From an uncultured Clostridia bacterium (GTDB lineage Bacteria > Bacillota > Clostridia > Oscillospirales > Butyricicoccaceae), in contig CALWAP010000010.1 of NCBI GenBank assembly GCA_944375715.1, positions 1 through 56,180 of the forward strand: 56,180 nt of DNA. Reading direction: 5' to 3'. The notes under the pieces were generated by a model that saw nothing but the letters and a program-made list of their open reading frames with translations, was not told the DNA's origin and made no database searches. A program made the translations under genes and the position numbers. Positions 16,799-24,912 of the stretch are shown one piece after another. Each line of letters opens with the position of its first letter. The stretch's first letter is position 1.

Positions 16799-18115
16799 TC
16801 AGCCCTCATACACAAAATATATCTGCCCTGTTTCCAGGGCCGACACACCCGCTTCAAGGTCGACGGTACCCGCTTTGATATTCCTCACCTGGGCACGTTC
16901 CAAAGTCTGCTGAGCCGCAGCGTTGGCAAAAAGCGAACCTGTGCTTATAGTGCCGCCCGATATCTTGGAGGCTGAATGAGTATGGGCAGACGCCGCTGCC
17001 CCTATATCGGAAGCCGAAAGGGTGATGTCGGAGGAAAGCGCCTTGCCGTTGACCTTTCGGCTTTGGGGCACGGCTCCTGTCTGGGCCGCCGTCACGCCGT
17101 GGGGGTTTGAACTGTTTTGCGTATGGCTGTCCAGCAGGGACTGCACGGCCTGGGCGCTGCCCTGGGGGTCGGCCCCCACCATCTGGGCGGTATAATCTCC
17201 GCTTTGAGGCAGGACCGTCCCGCTTCGCCCGTTGAAGCTCATGACACCTCCGCCCGCTGCGGCCTGTGCCTGAAGGCTCCAGAACATGGCATTATTGGTA
17301 TCCTCGCCCTGCCTTGCGCCCGTGCCGCCCACAGCCCAGCTTTGGCTGATAAGGGCGTGGCTTCCGCTTTGGCCTGCGCAGCTTAAGCTTTCATTTGCAT
17401 AGCCGAGGCTCTGCTGGGCATACTCCGCGCTTTGCCCGGCATATCCCTGGCTTTCCTGGGCATAGTCTGCGCTGGTCTGTGCATGGCTCAGGCTCTCCCG
17501 GGCATAGCCCTGGCTTTCCTCCGCAGAAAGGCGGTTTTCCTCCAGCACCTGCCCGCAGCTTTCCAGGACATCCTTGGCCAGCTCGACCTGTGAAGCGGCA
17601 TCTTCCGCCGACTGTGCGGCCATGCCGGCATAGGAGGACGCTTCTTCCAAAGCTCCGTTTAACGCATTATTAACCCGGCCCAAAAGCCCGTCTATCTCGT
17701 ACTGAAGCTGAAGCGCCTGGGAGGCGGTGGGCTCGGCAGGCGAGCCCGTGCCGCCGGGACGTACCTCCAAAGTGTCCATGACCGAAAATGCCACCGCCAC
17801 TATTCCTTCGTCTTCCGAATACCCTTCCACCGTAAAGCTGCACCAGCCGGCAAATTCCAGCGGCTCGGGCGGTATGTAGGTTATATAGCCCAGCTGGGAG
17901 TTTTCGGGATCTATAAGGCTTTGGGTATCAAGTATGACGGCCACGGGGTTTAGGCCTTTGGCGTTGCGCCAGATTATTCTTTTGCCATAGCCCTGCCAGC
18001 TCTGGTCAAATGTTATCCTCAGGGATGTCACATTTCCCTCTCCCTGCACCCCTGCACACTTCGAGCTTTTGCTTGAAAACTGCCCGTTTATCTTTACTTC
18101 GATTATTCTTTCCAT
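16799..18115 (-). CDS. phage tail fibre protein
   Basis: 438 residues in four parts: an N-terminal beta domain resembling baseplate upper proteins (to about residue 125), a coiled coil (about 130-180), a heptad array of the type SxxYAxx (YARESLSHAQ, YAQESQGYAG, YAQQSLGYAN; about 200-245) that should form a trimeric stalk, and a C-terminal part with fibre motifs SFNGRSGTVLPQSGDYTA and DSHTQNSSNPHGVTAAQTGA. This is a host-recognition fibre. It abuts the upstream gene by a 1-base stop/start overlap. Confidence 0.8.
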   Translation of the reverse strand: MERIIEVKINGQFSSKSSKCAGVQGEGNVTSLRITFDQSWQGYGKRIIWRNAKGLNPVAVILDTQSLIDPENSQLGYITYIPPEPLEFAGWCSFTVEGYSEDEGIVAVAFSVMDTLEVRPGGTGSPAEPTASQALQLQYEIDGLLGRVNNALNGALEEASSYAGMAAQSAEDAASQVELAKDVLESCGQVLEENRLSAEESQGYARESLSHAQTSADYAQESQGYAGQSAEYAQQSLGYANESLSCAGQSGSHALISQSWAVGGTGARQGEDTNNAMFWSLQAQAAAGGGVMSFNGRSGTVLPQSGDYTAQMVGADPQGSAQAVQSLLDSHTQNSSNPHGVTAAQTGAVPQSRKVNGKALSSDITLSASDIGAAASAHTHSASKISGGTISTGSLFANAAAQQTLERAQVRNIKAGTVDLEAGVSALETGQIYFVYEG

Positions 18116-18498
18116 CAGATCTCCTCCATCGCGCCGCTATGGATAAGGGCGTCAATAAGGCCGTTCAGTGCCTGGGCCAGCTGGCGGGTATCGGCCTGCT
18201 CCGAAACCTTCGGTACACCTTCAGCTTTAAACGGCAGGGCGTGCGCTGTGCCGTCCAGCGTAAGACACAGCCGTCCGTCCTTTATAAAAAGGCTTCCGTT
18301 TTCCTCGTAACTCCCCTGTCCCGTCAGCTTTACGCGGGAGAAATTCCCCATGGCCGAATCGTTTGAGGCCATCAGTATGTTCCCGCTTTCCCCGCCTACA
18401 TAAAGCTCATTTGTATCGGTGCAGAATCCCACGGCCCTTTGGGGCAGGCGGGGCATGTTTTCGTACATGCCCCCAAAGAGCTTTAAGCTGCCCGCCAC
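18115..18498 (-). CDS. phage fibre-associated small protein
   Basis: 127 residues beginning at a GTG. The phrase FCTDTNELYVGGESGNIL (near residue 25) resembles the head-binding domain of phage fibres and hyaluronidase-type tail proteins. The remainder is beta-rich to residue 90, then helical. It sits between the capsid region and the main fibre and probably connects fibre to particle. Weak assignment. Confidence 0.55.
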   Translation of the reverse strand: MAGSLKLFGGMYENMPRLPQRAVGFCTDTNELYVGGESGNILMASNDSAMGNFSRVKLTGQGSYEENGSLFIKDGRLCLTLDGTAHALPFKAEGVPKVSEQADTRQLAQALNGLIDALIHSGAMEEI

Positions 18499-18500
18499 CT

Positions 18501-18746
18501 TTAAAGCCTTTCCTTCTGGCTCTCGTACTCGCCCGAGCGCAGATCCATGAGCCTGGCCGTTTCCATATCCTGCCTGTCGGACTGCTCCAACACCTCGGCA
18601 AACTTGCGCTTTATCATGACGGTCTCCCCTCTTTTGATAAGGCAGCCCTCGCCGTTGACGGCCACAAAGACATCGTCCTTGTACCTGTCATTATCCTTGA
18701 AAAGCCTGACAGGCACCTTTTCCTCCATATATTCAGCCTGAGTCAT
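18501..18746 (-). CDS. small phage protein following the major capsid gene
   Basis: 81 residues, no known domain. Contains KVPVRLFKDNDRYKDDVFVA and GCLIKRGETVMIKRKFAEVL, a beta-hairpin plus helix typical of small proteins after N4-gp56 capsid genes in gut phages. I chose ATG 18746 because AAGGAGG lies 6 bases upstream; an earlier in-frame start at 18776 would overlap the capsid gene by 20 bases and lacks a ribosome site. Possibly a capsid decoration or head-completion protein. Confidence 0.65.
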   Translation of the reverse strand: MTQAEYMEEKVPVRLFKDNDRYKDDVFVAVNGEGCLIKRGETVMIKRKFAEVLEQSDRQDMETARLMDLRSGEYESQKERL

Positions 18747-18756
18747 AACTGCCTCC

Positions 18757-19971
18757 TTAATTTGCTTCACCGTCAAAGGTGGAGCATGTCTCTATCCTGA
18801 CCATAAAGGACTCGACAAGCCTTTCGGCCGTCCTTATGGCCTTCCATCCGCAGCTTCCCCTCTGGTCCAGGGGATCGGCCGTGCCGGAAGAGCCCAGCTG
18901 CTTGACGATATGCCTCAAACCTCCGCCCTCTATCTCGGTGACGCCGTAGGCATTCTCGCCCAAAATCAAAGTGGAATAGACCGACCTGCCCATAGCTCCG
19001 CCCTCACCGGGATAAATAACCTGTCCCTGGGAGGTGACGGCCTGCCTGTCCAGCTCGATATGGGCCGAACCGGCCTCCCCGGCTGCGGCCGAAACCACCT
19101 TGTATTTGCCGTCCCCTATAAGGACGAACCTGTCTTTTAAAGCCTCGGCGTCGGCCTCGGTCAGTGCTTCGTTTATGTCGGCCCTGGTGCTGCCCGAGGA
19201 TGCAGCAGTCTTGACCGTCAGGTTCCTTGCGCCTTCAGAAAGGTCGGCGCCCCTGAATATTTTGGCCTCGGTGGTCTCAACAAACCTGACCCCGGCTATC
19301 TTGCCTATCTCGCCCTCATACATATCCTTGGGGTCGCAATAGGTCTTTACATTCTGCCACATGGGATCGTTCATCAGGTCATAGGCAACATCGGGATGGA
19401 TTATTGCCACATAGCTGTCCCCGATTCTTTCGGCGTTCTGGGTCTTGAGGTACCTGGCCGCCCTTCTGACGGCATCGACAGTCAGGTAGTTGTTGCCCTC
19501 TTCATTGCCTCCCGTCAGCATATCCCTCGAGCTGACCTCACCCTGGCCGTACTGCACATTTGTGCCGCCGTTTAAAACCTCCCTTGTGATGGTGTCAAGG
19601 GTCGATCCGGCCTGGTTGCCCAGGAGCTTTGTGGCCTGGACGATATTGTTGTCGATGGCCGTTAAAATAAGCATGTCGCTCATTTCAATGTACCTGCCGT
19701 ACTGCCTGACGGTGGCCTCGACGGTGGAAACATTGAGCTTCTGTCCGTCGGGGGTTATCCCTTCCACAAGAGGCGTCAGCGCCTTGGGCAGGGGGCTGTA
19801 ACGCCTGAACTGAATGGTCTTGCCCCCGTTTTTGGGTATGGGGTGCTTCTGCCCGAACTGATCGTGGACCAGCTTGGGCTGGGCGTTGTCGATGAGGTAA
19901 TCGCTGTAAAATACCCTCATTTCGGCCGAAAGCCCGTCGCTTGCGGTCGTGTTTACGATTCTCTGACTCAT
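18757..19971 (-). CDS. major capsid protein, N4-gp56 family
   Basis: 404 residues. The N4-gp56 family signature is clear: VFYSDYLIDNAQPKLVHDQF-like opening, then GKTIQFRRYSPLPKALTPLV, EGITPDGQKLNVSTVEATVR and QYGRYIEMSDMLILTAID in the first 110 residues. The protein forms the HK97-fold shell. It starts at ATG 19971 after AGGAGAGAA, 19 bases past the scaffold-like gene. Full length with no interruptions. Confidence 0.9.
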   Translation of the reverse strand: MSQRIVNTTASDGLSAEMRVFYSDYLIDNAQPKLVHDQFGQKHPIPKNGGKTIQFRRYSPLPKALTPLVEGITPDGQKLNVSTVEATVRQYGRYIEMSDMLILTAIDNNIVQATKLLGNQAGSTLDTITREVLNGGTNVQYGQGEVSSRDMLTGGNEEGNNYLTVDAVRRAARYLKTQNAERIGDSYVAIIHPDVAYDLMNDPMWQNVKTYCDPKDMYEGEIGKIAGVRFVETTEAKIFRGADLSEGARNLTVKTAASSGSTRADINEALTEADAEALKDRFVLIGDGKYKVVSAAAGEAGSAHIELDRQAVTSQGQVIYPGEGGAMGRSVYSTLILGENAYGVTEIEGGGLRHIVKQLGSSGTADPLDQRGSCGWKAIRTAERLVESFMVRIETCSTFDGEAN

Positions 19972-19990
19972 TTATTCTCTCCTTTTTTGA

Positions 19991-20422
19991 TTAAAGGCGT
20001 ATTTCCTCGCCCTTTAATACCCTTCTGACGATGTTCTCCCTGTCGTCCTTTGAAAGGCCCGACGCCCCTGCGGGATACCCGCCCGAGCCGGATGAGGAAA
20101 TGCCATTTTCCTTTACCCCGCCGGCCCTTTCCTGAAGGCGGCTTATAAGGCGCTTTTCGGCCTGCATGGCGGCATAGGCCTTGATATCCTCGATATTGGC
20201 GGCCTCAAAGGCGGTTTTGAAATCGACCCCCGCCTTTAAAAGCTGCTTGAGCTGGGGCTTGCCTATGCCCGCCCTTATATCCAGGCCGGGATAAAGCACC
20301 TCTATCTGCTGAAGCTGGGCCTGCCACTGCGCAGCCCTGCCGTCGGCCGCGGCCAGGCTGCCGGAAAGCTGCGCGCCTTCCCTCTCAGTGCCTGACATAC
20401 CTGCGTTTGTGCTGTTACTCAC
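19991..20422 (-). CDS. probable phage scaffolding protein
   Basis: 143 residues, hydrophilic and helical, rich in Gln/Ala/Lys/Glu, with GIGKPQLKQLLKAGVDFKTA (about 70-90) and a glycine/serine-rich linker before a basic C-terminus. Position between portal and capsid, composition and length fit a scaffold. The GTG at 20422 is preceded by AAAGGAGG at 9 bases and overlaps the portal stop by 8 bases; a longer frame exists upstream but lacks a ribosome site. Confidence 0.7.
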   Translation of the reverse strand: MSNSTNAGMSGTEREGAQLSGSLAAADGRAAQWQAQLQQIEVLYPGLDIRAGIGKPQLKQLLKAGVDFKTAFEAANIEDIKAYAAMQAEKRLISRLQERAGGVKENGISSSGSGGYPAGASGLSKDDRENIVRRVLKGEEIRL

Positions 20423-21950
20423 CTGTTTTTTCCTCCTTTTGGCTGTTTTGAACAATATACGACCTCACCGTGTCCTTTCCCTCAAAATCCATCAGTTCCA
20501 AAGCCCCCAGAGCCTGGTTTGCCAGCTCCGGCTTGAAAAACCCCATGGAATAAAGCTCTTTGGCCAGCTCGTTCTGGCTTACCCTGGCAAAGGGGTTCTT
20601 CTTCTGTGCCGTTATCTTGATATCAAAGGAAGGATGCTCCCCCCTTTCCTCAAATCCGGAGTATATGACAAACCCGTCGCTGCCCGCTATGCGGAAACAT
20701 CTGCCGGGCCCGTAAAACTGAAATATCAGCTCAAGGCACATAAAGGCCACCGCGGCATAGGCCCTGTACGAGGCCGCTATCATGTCCCTGGAGGTCTTGT
20801 TGCCCGCCTCCTGCAAAGCGGAAATGGCCGATGCCGCCGTAACGCCCGAGCTGGTACTGCCGGCCGAAAAATCCCTGTTGGCGGCCGTCTCCTTCATTTC
20901 CTCTATCTTCATCTGCTGGACCTTGATATAGGCGTCACCCAGCGGATAGGGCGTTATCGGCCTTATCCTCTCATCGCTGATACTCCCCTCCACATGGACA
21001 AGGGGCCTTGTAAAATCAAGGAACTCCTCTTCGTTTATGCCTGCCGCGCGTGAGGAAAAATACCGGGGACGGGAGGCCATCAGCGAGCTTTCCAGGATGT
21101 TTTTCCCCAGCCTGTCAATATACTCCTGGGGATTTTTCGTAACCGCTATGTATCCGAACCCCACAGGCTGCCCCTCCATGGGGAAAAGGTTGTCTATGAC
21201 TACCGGGTATTTGCCGTGGCTGTACCAGCCCTTTTGGCATTTGGGGTCGTACTCGCTTGAATAAAGGACATGCTCGCCTGCGAACTTGCAGTAATGCACC
21301 CTGCCGTCCTTTTTGTAATACCAATCAATAACCGTGACCTTATCGTCGTTTGCCGCCTTGACATATGTCATCACATCGATTATGTCCCCTGCCTTGCCCT
21401 TAAGCCCGGGGTATGCCTTCTCAAAAATATCCCTGTCCCACCTTGCCGCAATAAAGAGGTTGCGGCTCTGCTGGATATCCGATATCCCCGGCTCCCAGAA
21501 GATGTTGAGCAGGTCGATAAAGGTTATGTCTATATCCCCCAGGCCCTTTTCGGCCTCGCTGTCCCAGAAAACGCCGTAAGCCGCGGCCCCGTGCTTGAGC
21601 TTGTACCACCATGCGTCGGAATATGTCTGCTCAAAGCCGCACCTTTCCATTACGGCCGGGATTATAAGGGAAAGCTGCCGGGCCGTCCTGCGGTCCCCCG
21701 GCTCCCGGGGCAGGACGGCAGGCTCGGGGAAATTGTCCATGGCGTCGGCATGCTTGTTGGTGATGTTGCTGAAAAGCCAGGCCGAAACCGGCTTTTCGCC
21801 CTCCTCGGGCCCCAGCACCTCCCAATGCCTGAGCTGCCACCACAGCTCCTCTTCCTTTATCCTGCTTTCCAGCGGGGCCTTTGCCCTTTTGTAATCCCGC
21901 AGGCATGATATGGCGTATTCCAGCCGCTCTTTAGGAAAATCCTTTGTCAT
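20415..21950 (-). CDS. phage portal protein
   Basis: 511 residues, forms the dodecameric DNA channel at one capsid vertex. Features: a charged helical N-terminus (SRIKEEELWWQLRHWEVLG), a core segment DIDITFIDLLNIFWEPGISD (about residue 125-145), IDWYYKKDGRVHYCKFAG, and the helix region EMKETAANRDFSAGSTSSGV (about 320-345) typical of portals paired with N4-gp56 capsids. Directly downstream of the large terminase gene. Confidence 0.85.
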   Translation of the reverse strand: MTKDFPKERLEYAISCLRDYKRAKAPLESRIKEEELWWQLRHWEVLGPEEGEKPVSAWLFSNITNKHADAMDNFPEPAVLPREPGDRRTARQLSLIIPAVMERCGFEQTYSDAWWYKLKHGAAAYGVFWDSEAEKGLGDIDITFIDLLNIFWEPGISDIQQSRNLFIAARWDRDIFEKAYPGLKGKAGDIIDVMTYVKAANDDKVTVIDWYYKKDGRVHYCKFAGEHVLYSSEYDPKCQKGWYSHGKYPVVIDNLFPMEGQPVGFGYIAVTKNPQEYIDRLGKNILESSLMASRPRYFSSRAAGINEEEFLDFTRPLVHVEGSISDERIRPITPYPLGDAYIKVQQMKIEEMKETAANRDFSAGSTSSGVTAASAISALQEAGNKTSRDMIAASYRAYAAVAFMCLELIFQFYGPGRCFRIAGSDGFVIYSGFEERGEHPSFDIKITAQKKNPFARVSQNELAKELYSMGFFKPELANQALGALELMDFEGKDTVRSYIVQNSQKEEKTGE

Positions 21951-21963
21951 CTTTCTCTCCTTG

Positions 21964-23373
21964 TCAGTAAATTCCCATTTTCGGCATGTCGTACCTGCCG
22001 TAGGATATTTCGGCCTTCTGCAAGGCCCTTTCGGGGGGCGAGATCGGATACTCCATCAGCACATAGCGGCATTCGTCATAAATATGGTCCTCTCCCGAGG
22101 TATCCACATCCTCCACATTGACGCTGTCGTAAACCAAAGCCGGCACCGTCCTTATGAAGTTTATGCAGGTGGAAAAGACATAGAGCATCGGCATCCCCTT
22201 TCCGTCAAAGGCCAGGCGGTTATGCAGCTGCATCTTTCCCGCAAGGCGGCTGTTGTCGCCCTTTTGGAAATATACCCCCCTGCGCTCCATCATCGAGGCT
22301 ATGCTCTCCCCCCGGCTTTCATCAAAAATAGACGGGTCGGCTATGCCGTATATGGCCCTGCCTTTAAGGTTCAGGTCGTCACTCTCTATTTCCGAAATGG
22401 CGTCGGCTATCCTGGCCGGCTCCCATCGCACCCCTTCGTTTGGCGTTCCCGTACAGCCGTAAAGCTCCCTTATGCGGTAGACCCGCCTGTCGTGGTCGAC
22501 GGCGTACCACCCGACCGAAAACGGCCTGGTGTAGCCGAAATCAAACCCTCTGTAAATGCTCCAGCCGTCAGGCACCTTGAAGGGGGGTATGACATGGGTA
22601 AAAAGCCTTGTTTCGTATGACGCGGGATCATTGCGCCACTCAGTAAAGACCTGGCCCGAAAAACTGTCCCAATCGCCGTACAAAAGGGCCTTTTTTTCGG
22701 CCTCGGGCAGCATGGCCAGGCGCTGGGCGTAAAGGGGGTCGTTTTCCATCAGCACCCTGTTGTCGAAAACCGTCGAGGGCACAAACACCCTGCCCTGGCG
22801 GCCTGTCACGACCCGCCCACGGGGGTCGGTGTAAGAGCTTTCCTGCCAGATGGTGGTCATGGGCGATGCCGGGGTTATGAACCTCTCCTTGACCCACCCA
22901 TGCCCGCTGCCGCCAGGGTTGGCGCTGGCCCTTATGTAGCATCTCATGCCCTCCGCGCCGGGGCGGCAGCGTGAGAACATATAGCTGTATTCCTCCCAGG
23001 AAAACTGCGTCAGTTCATCAAAGGCTATATAGTCAAACCTCTTGCCCTGATAGTTTATCCTGTCGGACGTGTGCTGCATGGCCCCAAAATATATTTTGGC
23101 CCCCGAGGGAAACTGCCAGAAATGCCTTGCCTGGTTATAAACGGCTTGGGGAAAGGCCGCTTTGTATATCTCGTGGGAACGGTCAACCAGCTGGGAAAGC
23201 TGCGGATATGTCTTTCGCAGGATAAGCCCGCGGTACTGCCCTTTCCCCGCCTGCCTGAGTGCCTCGGCCAGAAGGGCGTCGCTTTTCCCCCCGCCGGCCG
23301 CCCCTCCGTAAAGGGCCTCAAACTCGGGCCTTTTCATAAAAGCCGCCTGCCTGGGCTGGGGCCGCCAGATCAC
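21964..23373 (-). CDS. terL: terminase large subunit
   Basis: 469 residues, the ATP-driven packaging motor and nuclease. Walker A GGAAGGGKS at residues 23-31, Walker B FDYIAFDE at 113-120, coupling motif region RASANPGGSGHGW (about 148), and the RNase-H-like nuclease domain starting at IYRGFDFGYTRPFSVGWY (about 262) with later YGIADPSIFD. A GTG start overlaps the small-subunit stop by 4 bases. Intact length. Confidence 0.93.
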   Translation of the reverse strand: MIWRPQPRQAAFMKRPEFEALYGGAAGGGKSDALLAEALRQAGKGQYRGLILRKTYPQLSQLVDRSHEIYKAAFPQAVYNQARHFWQFPSGAKIYFGAMQHTSDRINYQGKRFDYIAFDELTQFSWEEYSYMFSRCRPGAEGMRCYIRASANPGGSGHGWVKERFITPASPMTTIWQESSYTDPRGRVVTGRQGRVFVPSTVFDNRVLMENDPLYAQRLAMLPEAEKKALLYGDWDSFSGQVFTEWRNDPASYETRLFTHVIPPFKVPDGWSIYRGFDFGYTRPFSVGWYAVDHDRRVYRIRELYGCTGTPNEGVRWEPARIADAISEIESDDLNLKGRAIYGIADPSIFDESRGESIASMMERRGVYFQKGDNSRLAGKMQLHNRLAFDGKGMPMLYVFSTCINFIRTVPALVYDSVNVEDVDTSGEDHIYDECRYVLMEYPISPPERALQKAEISYGRYDMPKMGIY

Positions 23374-23669
23374 TCGGTTTCCTCCGCGACCTCGGGAAGC
23401 ACCACCAGCCCCCGGCCTTCTATGCCTTCGGTATCTTGGCCCAAAGCCGACCTCCTGAGCTCCCCTATTGCCTGGACCGTTTTCACCATATCGGCCATGG
23501 CCTTGAGGTCGTATTTCTCAAAAAGCCGCTCTTCGGTAACGGTGTCGCTTCCCCGTTTTTCCGAAACGACATACCTTTTGAACTGATTTTTGTCCTTAAG
23601 CGCCTCCAAAACAGCCCTTTCCAGCATATCGCAGGCTTTAAGCTCCCTTTTGAAGTCCCCCCGGCTCAA
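23370..23669 (-). CDS. probable terminase small subunit
   Basis: 99 residues, mostly helical and charged, with KNQFKRYVVSEKRGSDTVTE in the middle and DLKAMADMVKTVQAIGELRR near residue 65. It precedes terL, is translationally coupled to it, and has a size and composition fit for a DNA-recognising small terminase, but I see no classical helix-turn-helix. Starts with TTG, overlapping the upstream stop by 4 bases. Confidence 0.55.
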   Translation of the reverse strand: MSRGDFKRELKACDMLERAVLEALKDKNQFKRYVVSEKRGSDTVTEERLFEKYDLKAMADMVKTVQAIGELRRSALGQDTEGIEGRGLVVLPEVAEETE

Positions 23670-23869
23670 TAGTCCTCAGCCTCCCCGCATTCCTCGGCGC
23701 TGACCCTTGAAAGGCATTTGTCGCACCCGGCATATAACCCTTCCGCCGTTACGTATACCCCGTCGTCAGGATAAAGCCGGCTCCCGCACACGCAGCAGCG
23801 GTAAATCCTTTCCTTGCGGCAGGCCATGCAGCCCGTGCATTCCCCGCCCCATTTACATAAGGCTGCCAC
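23666..23869 (-). CDS. small phage zinc-ribbon protein
   Basis: 67 residues, first gene of the late operon. Cysteine pairs GECTGCMACRKE, RCCVCGS and AGCDKCLS form two or more zinc-ribbon knuckles. GTG 23869 follows AAAGGAGGGGCT, which decides the start; the reading frame upstream is promoter and operator DNA. Possibly a DNA-binding late regulator or packaging cofactor; function unknown. Confidence 0.62.
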   Translation of the reverse strand: MAALCKWGGECTGCMACRKERIYRCCVCGSRLYPDDGVYVTAEGLYAGCDKCLSRVSAEECGEAEDY

Positions 23870-23929
23870 AGCCCCTCCTTTCTGTCCTTCATATAGGACA
23901 TATGATCTGGTACAATGAAAACGAAGGTA

Positions 23930-23959
23930 TTGACCTTTGCTTCGCTTATGCTGTATACT
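23930..23959 (+). promoter_or_regulatory. candidate promoter for the phage repressor-ImmA genes
   Basis: TTGACC and TATACT with an 18-base spacer. The spacer contains TTTGCTTCGC, one of three copies of a repeated motif in this switch region. It would give a leader of about 140 bases before the repressor start. Confidence 0.5.
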
Positions 23960-24062
23960 GATATTGACAATTCCGCTTATGTGAAGCAAATACTTAGGTT
24001 TTCATTAGTACGCTATGAACTATACCAAATATTTCTTTAGTAGTCAAGTATTTTTGCTTCAC
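23936..24062. promoter_or_regulatory. candidate repressor operators (three TTTGCTTCRC sites)
   Basis: The motif TTTGCTTCRC occurs at 23936-23945 (plus), 23981-23990 (minus, as GTGAAGCAAA) and 24053-24062 (plus). The octamer CGCTTATG also occurs twice (23943-23950, 23974-23981). These flank the divergent promoters and are likely XRE-repressor sites. Confidence 0.55.
24019..24047 (-). promoter_or_regulatory. leftward prophage late-operon promoter
   Basis: TTGACT and TATAGT separated by 17 bases on the minus strand, just below one operator copy and about 150 bases above the first late gene. Confidence 0.7.
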
Positions 24063-24104
24063 TTTTCCGTATTATACGTTTTTTCGTGAAAGGTGAACAA
24101 AATC

Positions 24105-24446
24105 ATGTATGAAATTTTTGCTAAATTGATGGAGGATCACAATGTCACCTCCTATCGGGTAGCCAAGGACACGGGAGTTTCACAGACGACTTTAAGTGAT
24201 TGGAAGCGGGGACGCAGCGTGCCCAAGCTGGAAAAGCTCAAAAAGCTGGCCGATTATTTCGGGGTATCGGTAGAATACCTGATGGGGAACGGGGAGCCGG
24301 CGGAGAATGTCTCTCCCCGCGCACCCATAAGCGACGAGGATATAAAGTTCGCCCTTTTCGGCGACAGGGATATTGACGATGATGTCCTGGAGGAGGTCAA
24401 GGCCTTCGCCAGGTTTGCCCGGGAGAGGAAGAAGCAGAAGAAATGA
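24105..24446 (+). CDS. XRE-family phage repressor (ImmR-like)
   Basis: 113 residues. Helix-turn-helix in residues about 5-62, with SYRVAKDTGVSQTTLSDWKR then the LEKLKKLADYFGVSVEYLMG finish typical of clostridial XRE repressors; acidic C-terminal tail. I prefer ATG 24105 over a GTG four codons upstream because AAAGGTGA lies 9 bases before the ATG. Its gene overlaps immA by 4 bases, the ImmR-ImmA arrangement in which the protease cleaves the repressor after DNA damage or signals. It faces the late operon and probably silences it. Confidence 0.85.
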   Translation: MYEIFAKLMEDHNVTSYRVAKDTGVSQTTLSDWKRGRSVPKLEKLKKLADYFGVSVEYLMGNGEPAENVSPRAPISDEDIKFALFGDRDIDDDVLEEVKAFARFARERKKQKK

Positions 24447-24859
24447 AAATGCTCGATGAGCTTTACGAGCTTGCCGAAAAAGAGGATATCGAGGTCATAA
24501 GCTGCGACCTGCCCAAGGCGCGGTGCCTTGCCGTTATGGATGGCGAAGGCTCTTGCTTTATCGGCATGGACCCCATGTATATAAACAGCTACGGCGAGGA
24601 AGCCGAACTTCTGGCCCACGAGCTGGGCCACTGCCTGACGGGCAGCTTTTACAATATCTCCTCGCCCTATGACCTGCGCCAGAAGCACGAGAACAGGGCC
24701 GATTTCTGGATGGTCAGCCACCTCCTGCCGCCGGACAGGCTTTCCCGCCTTTTATCGGAAGGCATATGGGAGCCCTGGCGGATAGCCGAGGCCTGCGGCC
24801 TTTCCCAGGAGCTGGTGGAGAAGGCCCTGCGGATATATCAAAGCAAAAGCATGCTGTAA
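24443..24859 (+). CDS. ImmA/IrrE-family metallopeptidase
   Basis: 138 residues with the zinc-protease motif HELGH at residues 59-63 and a downstream ENRADFWMVSHLLP segment (about 86-99) whose Glu/Asp completes the metal site, the hallmark of ImmA/IrrE proteins. Translationally coupled to the XRE repressor, which it is expected to cleave to induce the element. It marks the right border of the phage region, followed by a strong bidirectional terminator. Confidence 0.88.
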   Translation: MKMLDELYELAEKEDIEVISCDLPKARCLAVMDGEGSCFIGMDPMYINSYGEEAELLAHELGHCLTGSFYNISSPYDLRQKHENRADFWMVSHLLPPDRLSRLLSEGIWEPWRIAEACGLSQELVEKALRIYQSKSML

Positions 24860-24867
24860 AAAGGCAT

Positions 24868-24901
24868 AAAAAAAGCGGGGAGCTTAAAGCTCCCCGCTTT
24901 T
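24868..24901. terminator. bidirectional terminator at the right prophage border
   Basis: A 15-base-pair near-perfect stem (AAAAGCGGGGAGCTT against AAGCTCCCCGCTTTT) with A/T runs on both sides ends immA and the xpaC-like gene. Confidence 0.88.
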
Positions 24902-24912
24902 GATTTTCTCTC

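Larger units (their letters stand above)
10086..24859. mobile_element. compact podovirus-like prophage or phage-derived island without integrase or replication genes
   Basis: About 14.8 kb contains a full set of head, packaging, tail-fibre, hub and lysis genes, all leftward, facing a rightward repressor/ImmA pair. TerL, portal, N4-gp56-type capsid, P22 gp10-like propeller and the absence of a tape measure, tail tube or sheath point to a short-tailed phage. I find no integrase, resolvase, replication, recombination or DNA-modification gene, and no convincing att repeats. The genes are tightly packed with 4-base overlaps and show no frameshift, so it is not obviously decayed. It could be a defective remnant that kept only its structural half, a satellite-like or domesticated particle-producing element, or part of a phage whose remaining genes lie elsewhere. 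Confidence 0.85.

Noticed and set aside
10054-24876. The 13-base direct repeat GCATAAAAAAAGC at 10054-10066 and 24864-24876, bracketing the prophage, as possible att sites.
   Set aside because: Both copies are the left flank of terminator hairpins, and a near copy (GGCATAAAAAAAGAGCC) occurs at the lysR terminator near 39903. It is a recurrent terminator context, not evidence of site-specific integration.
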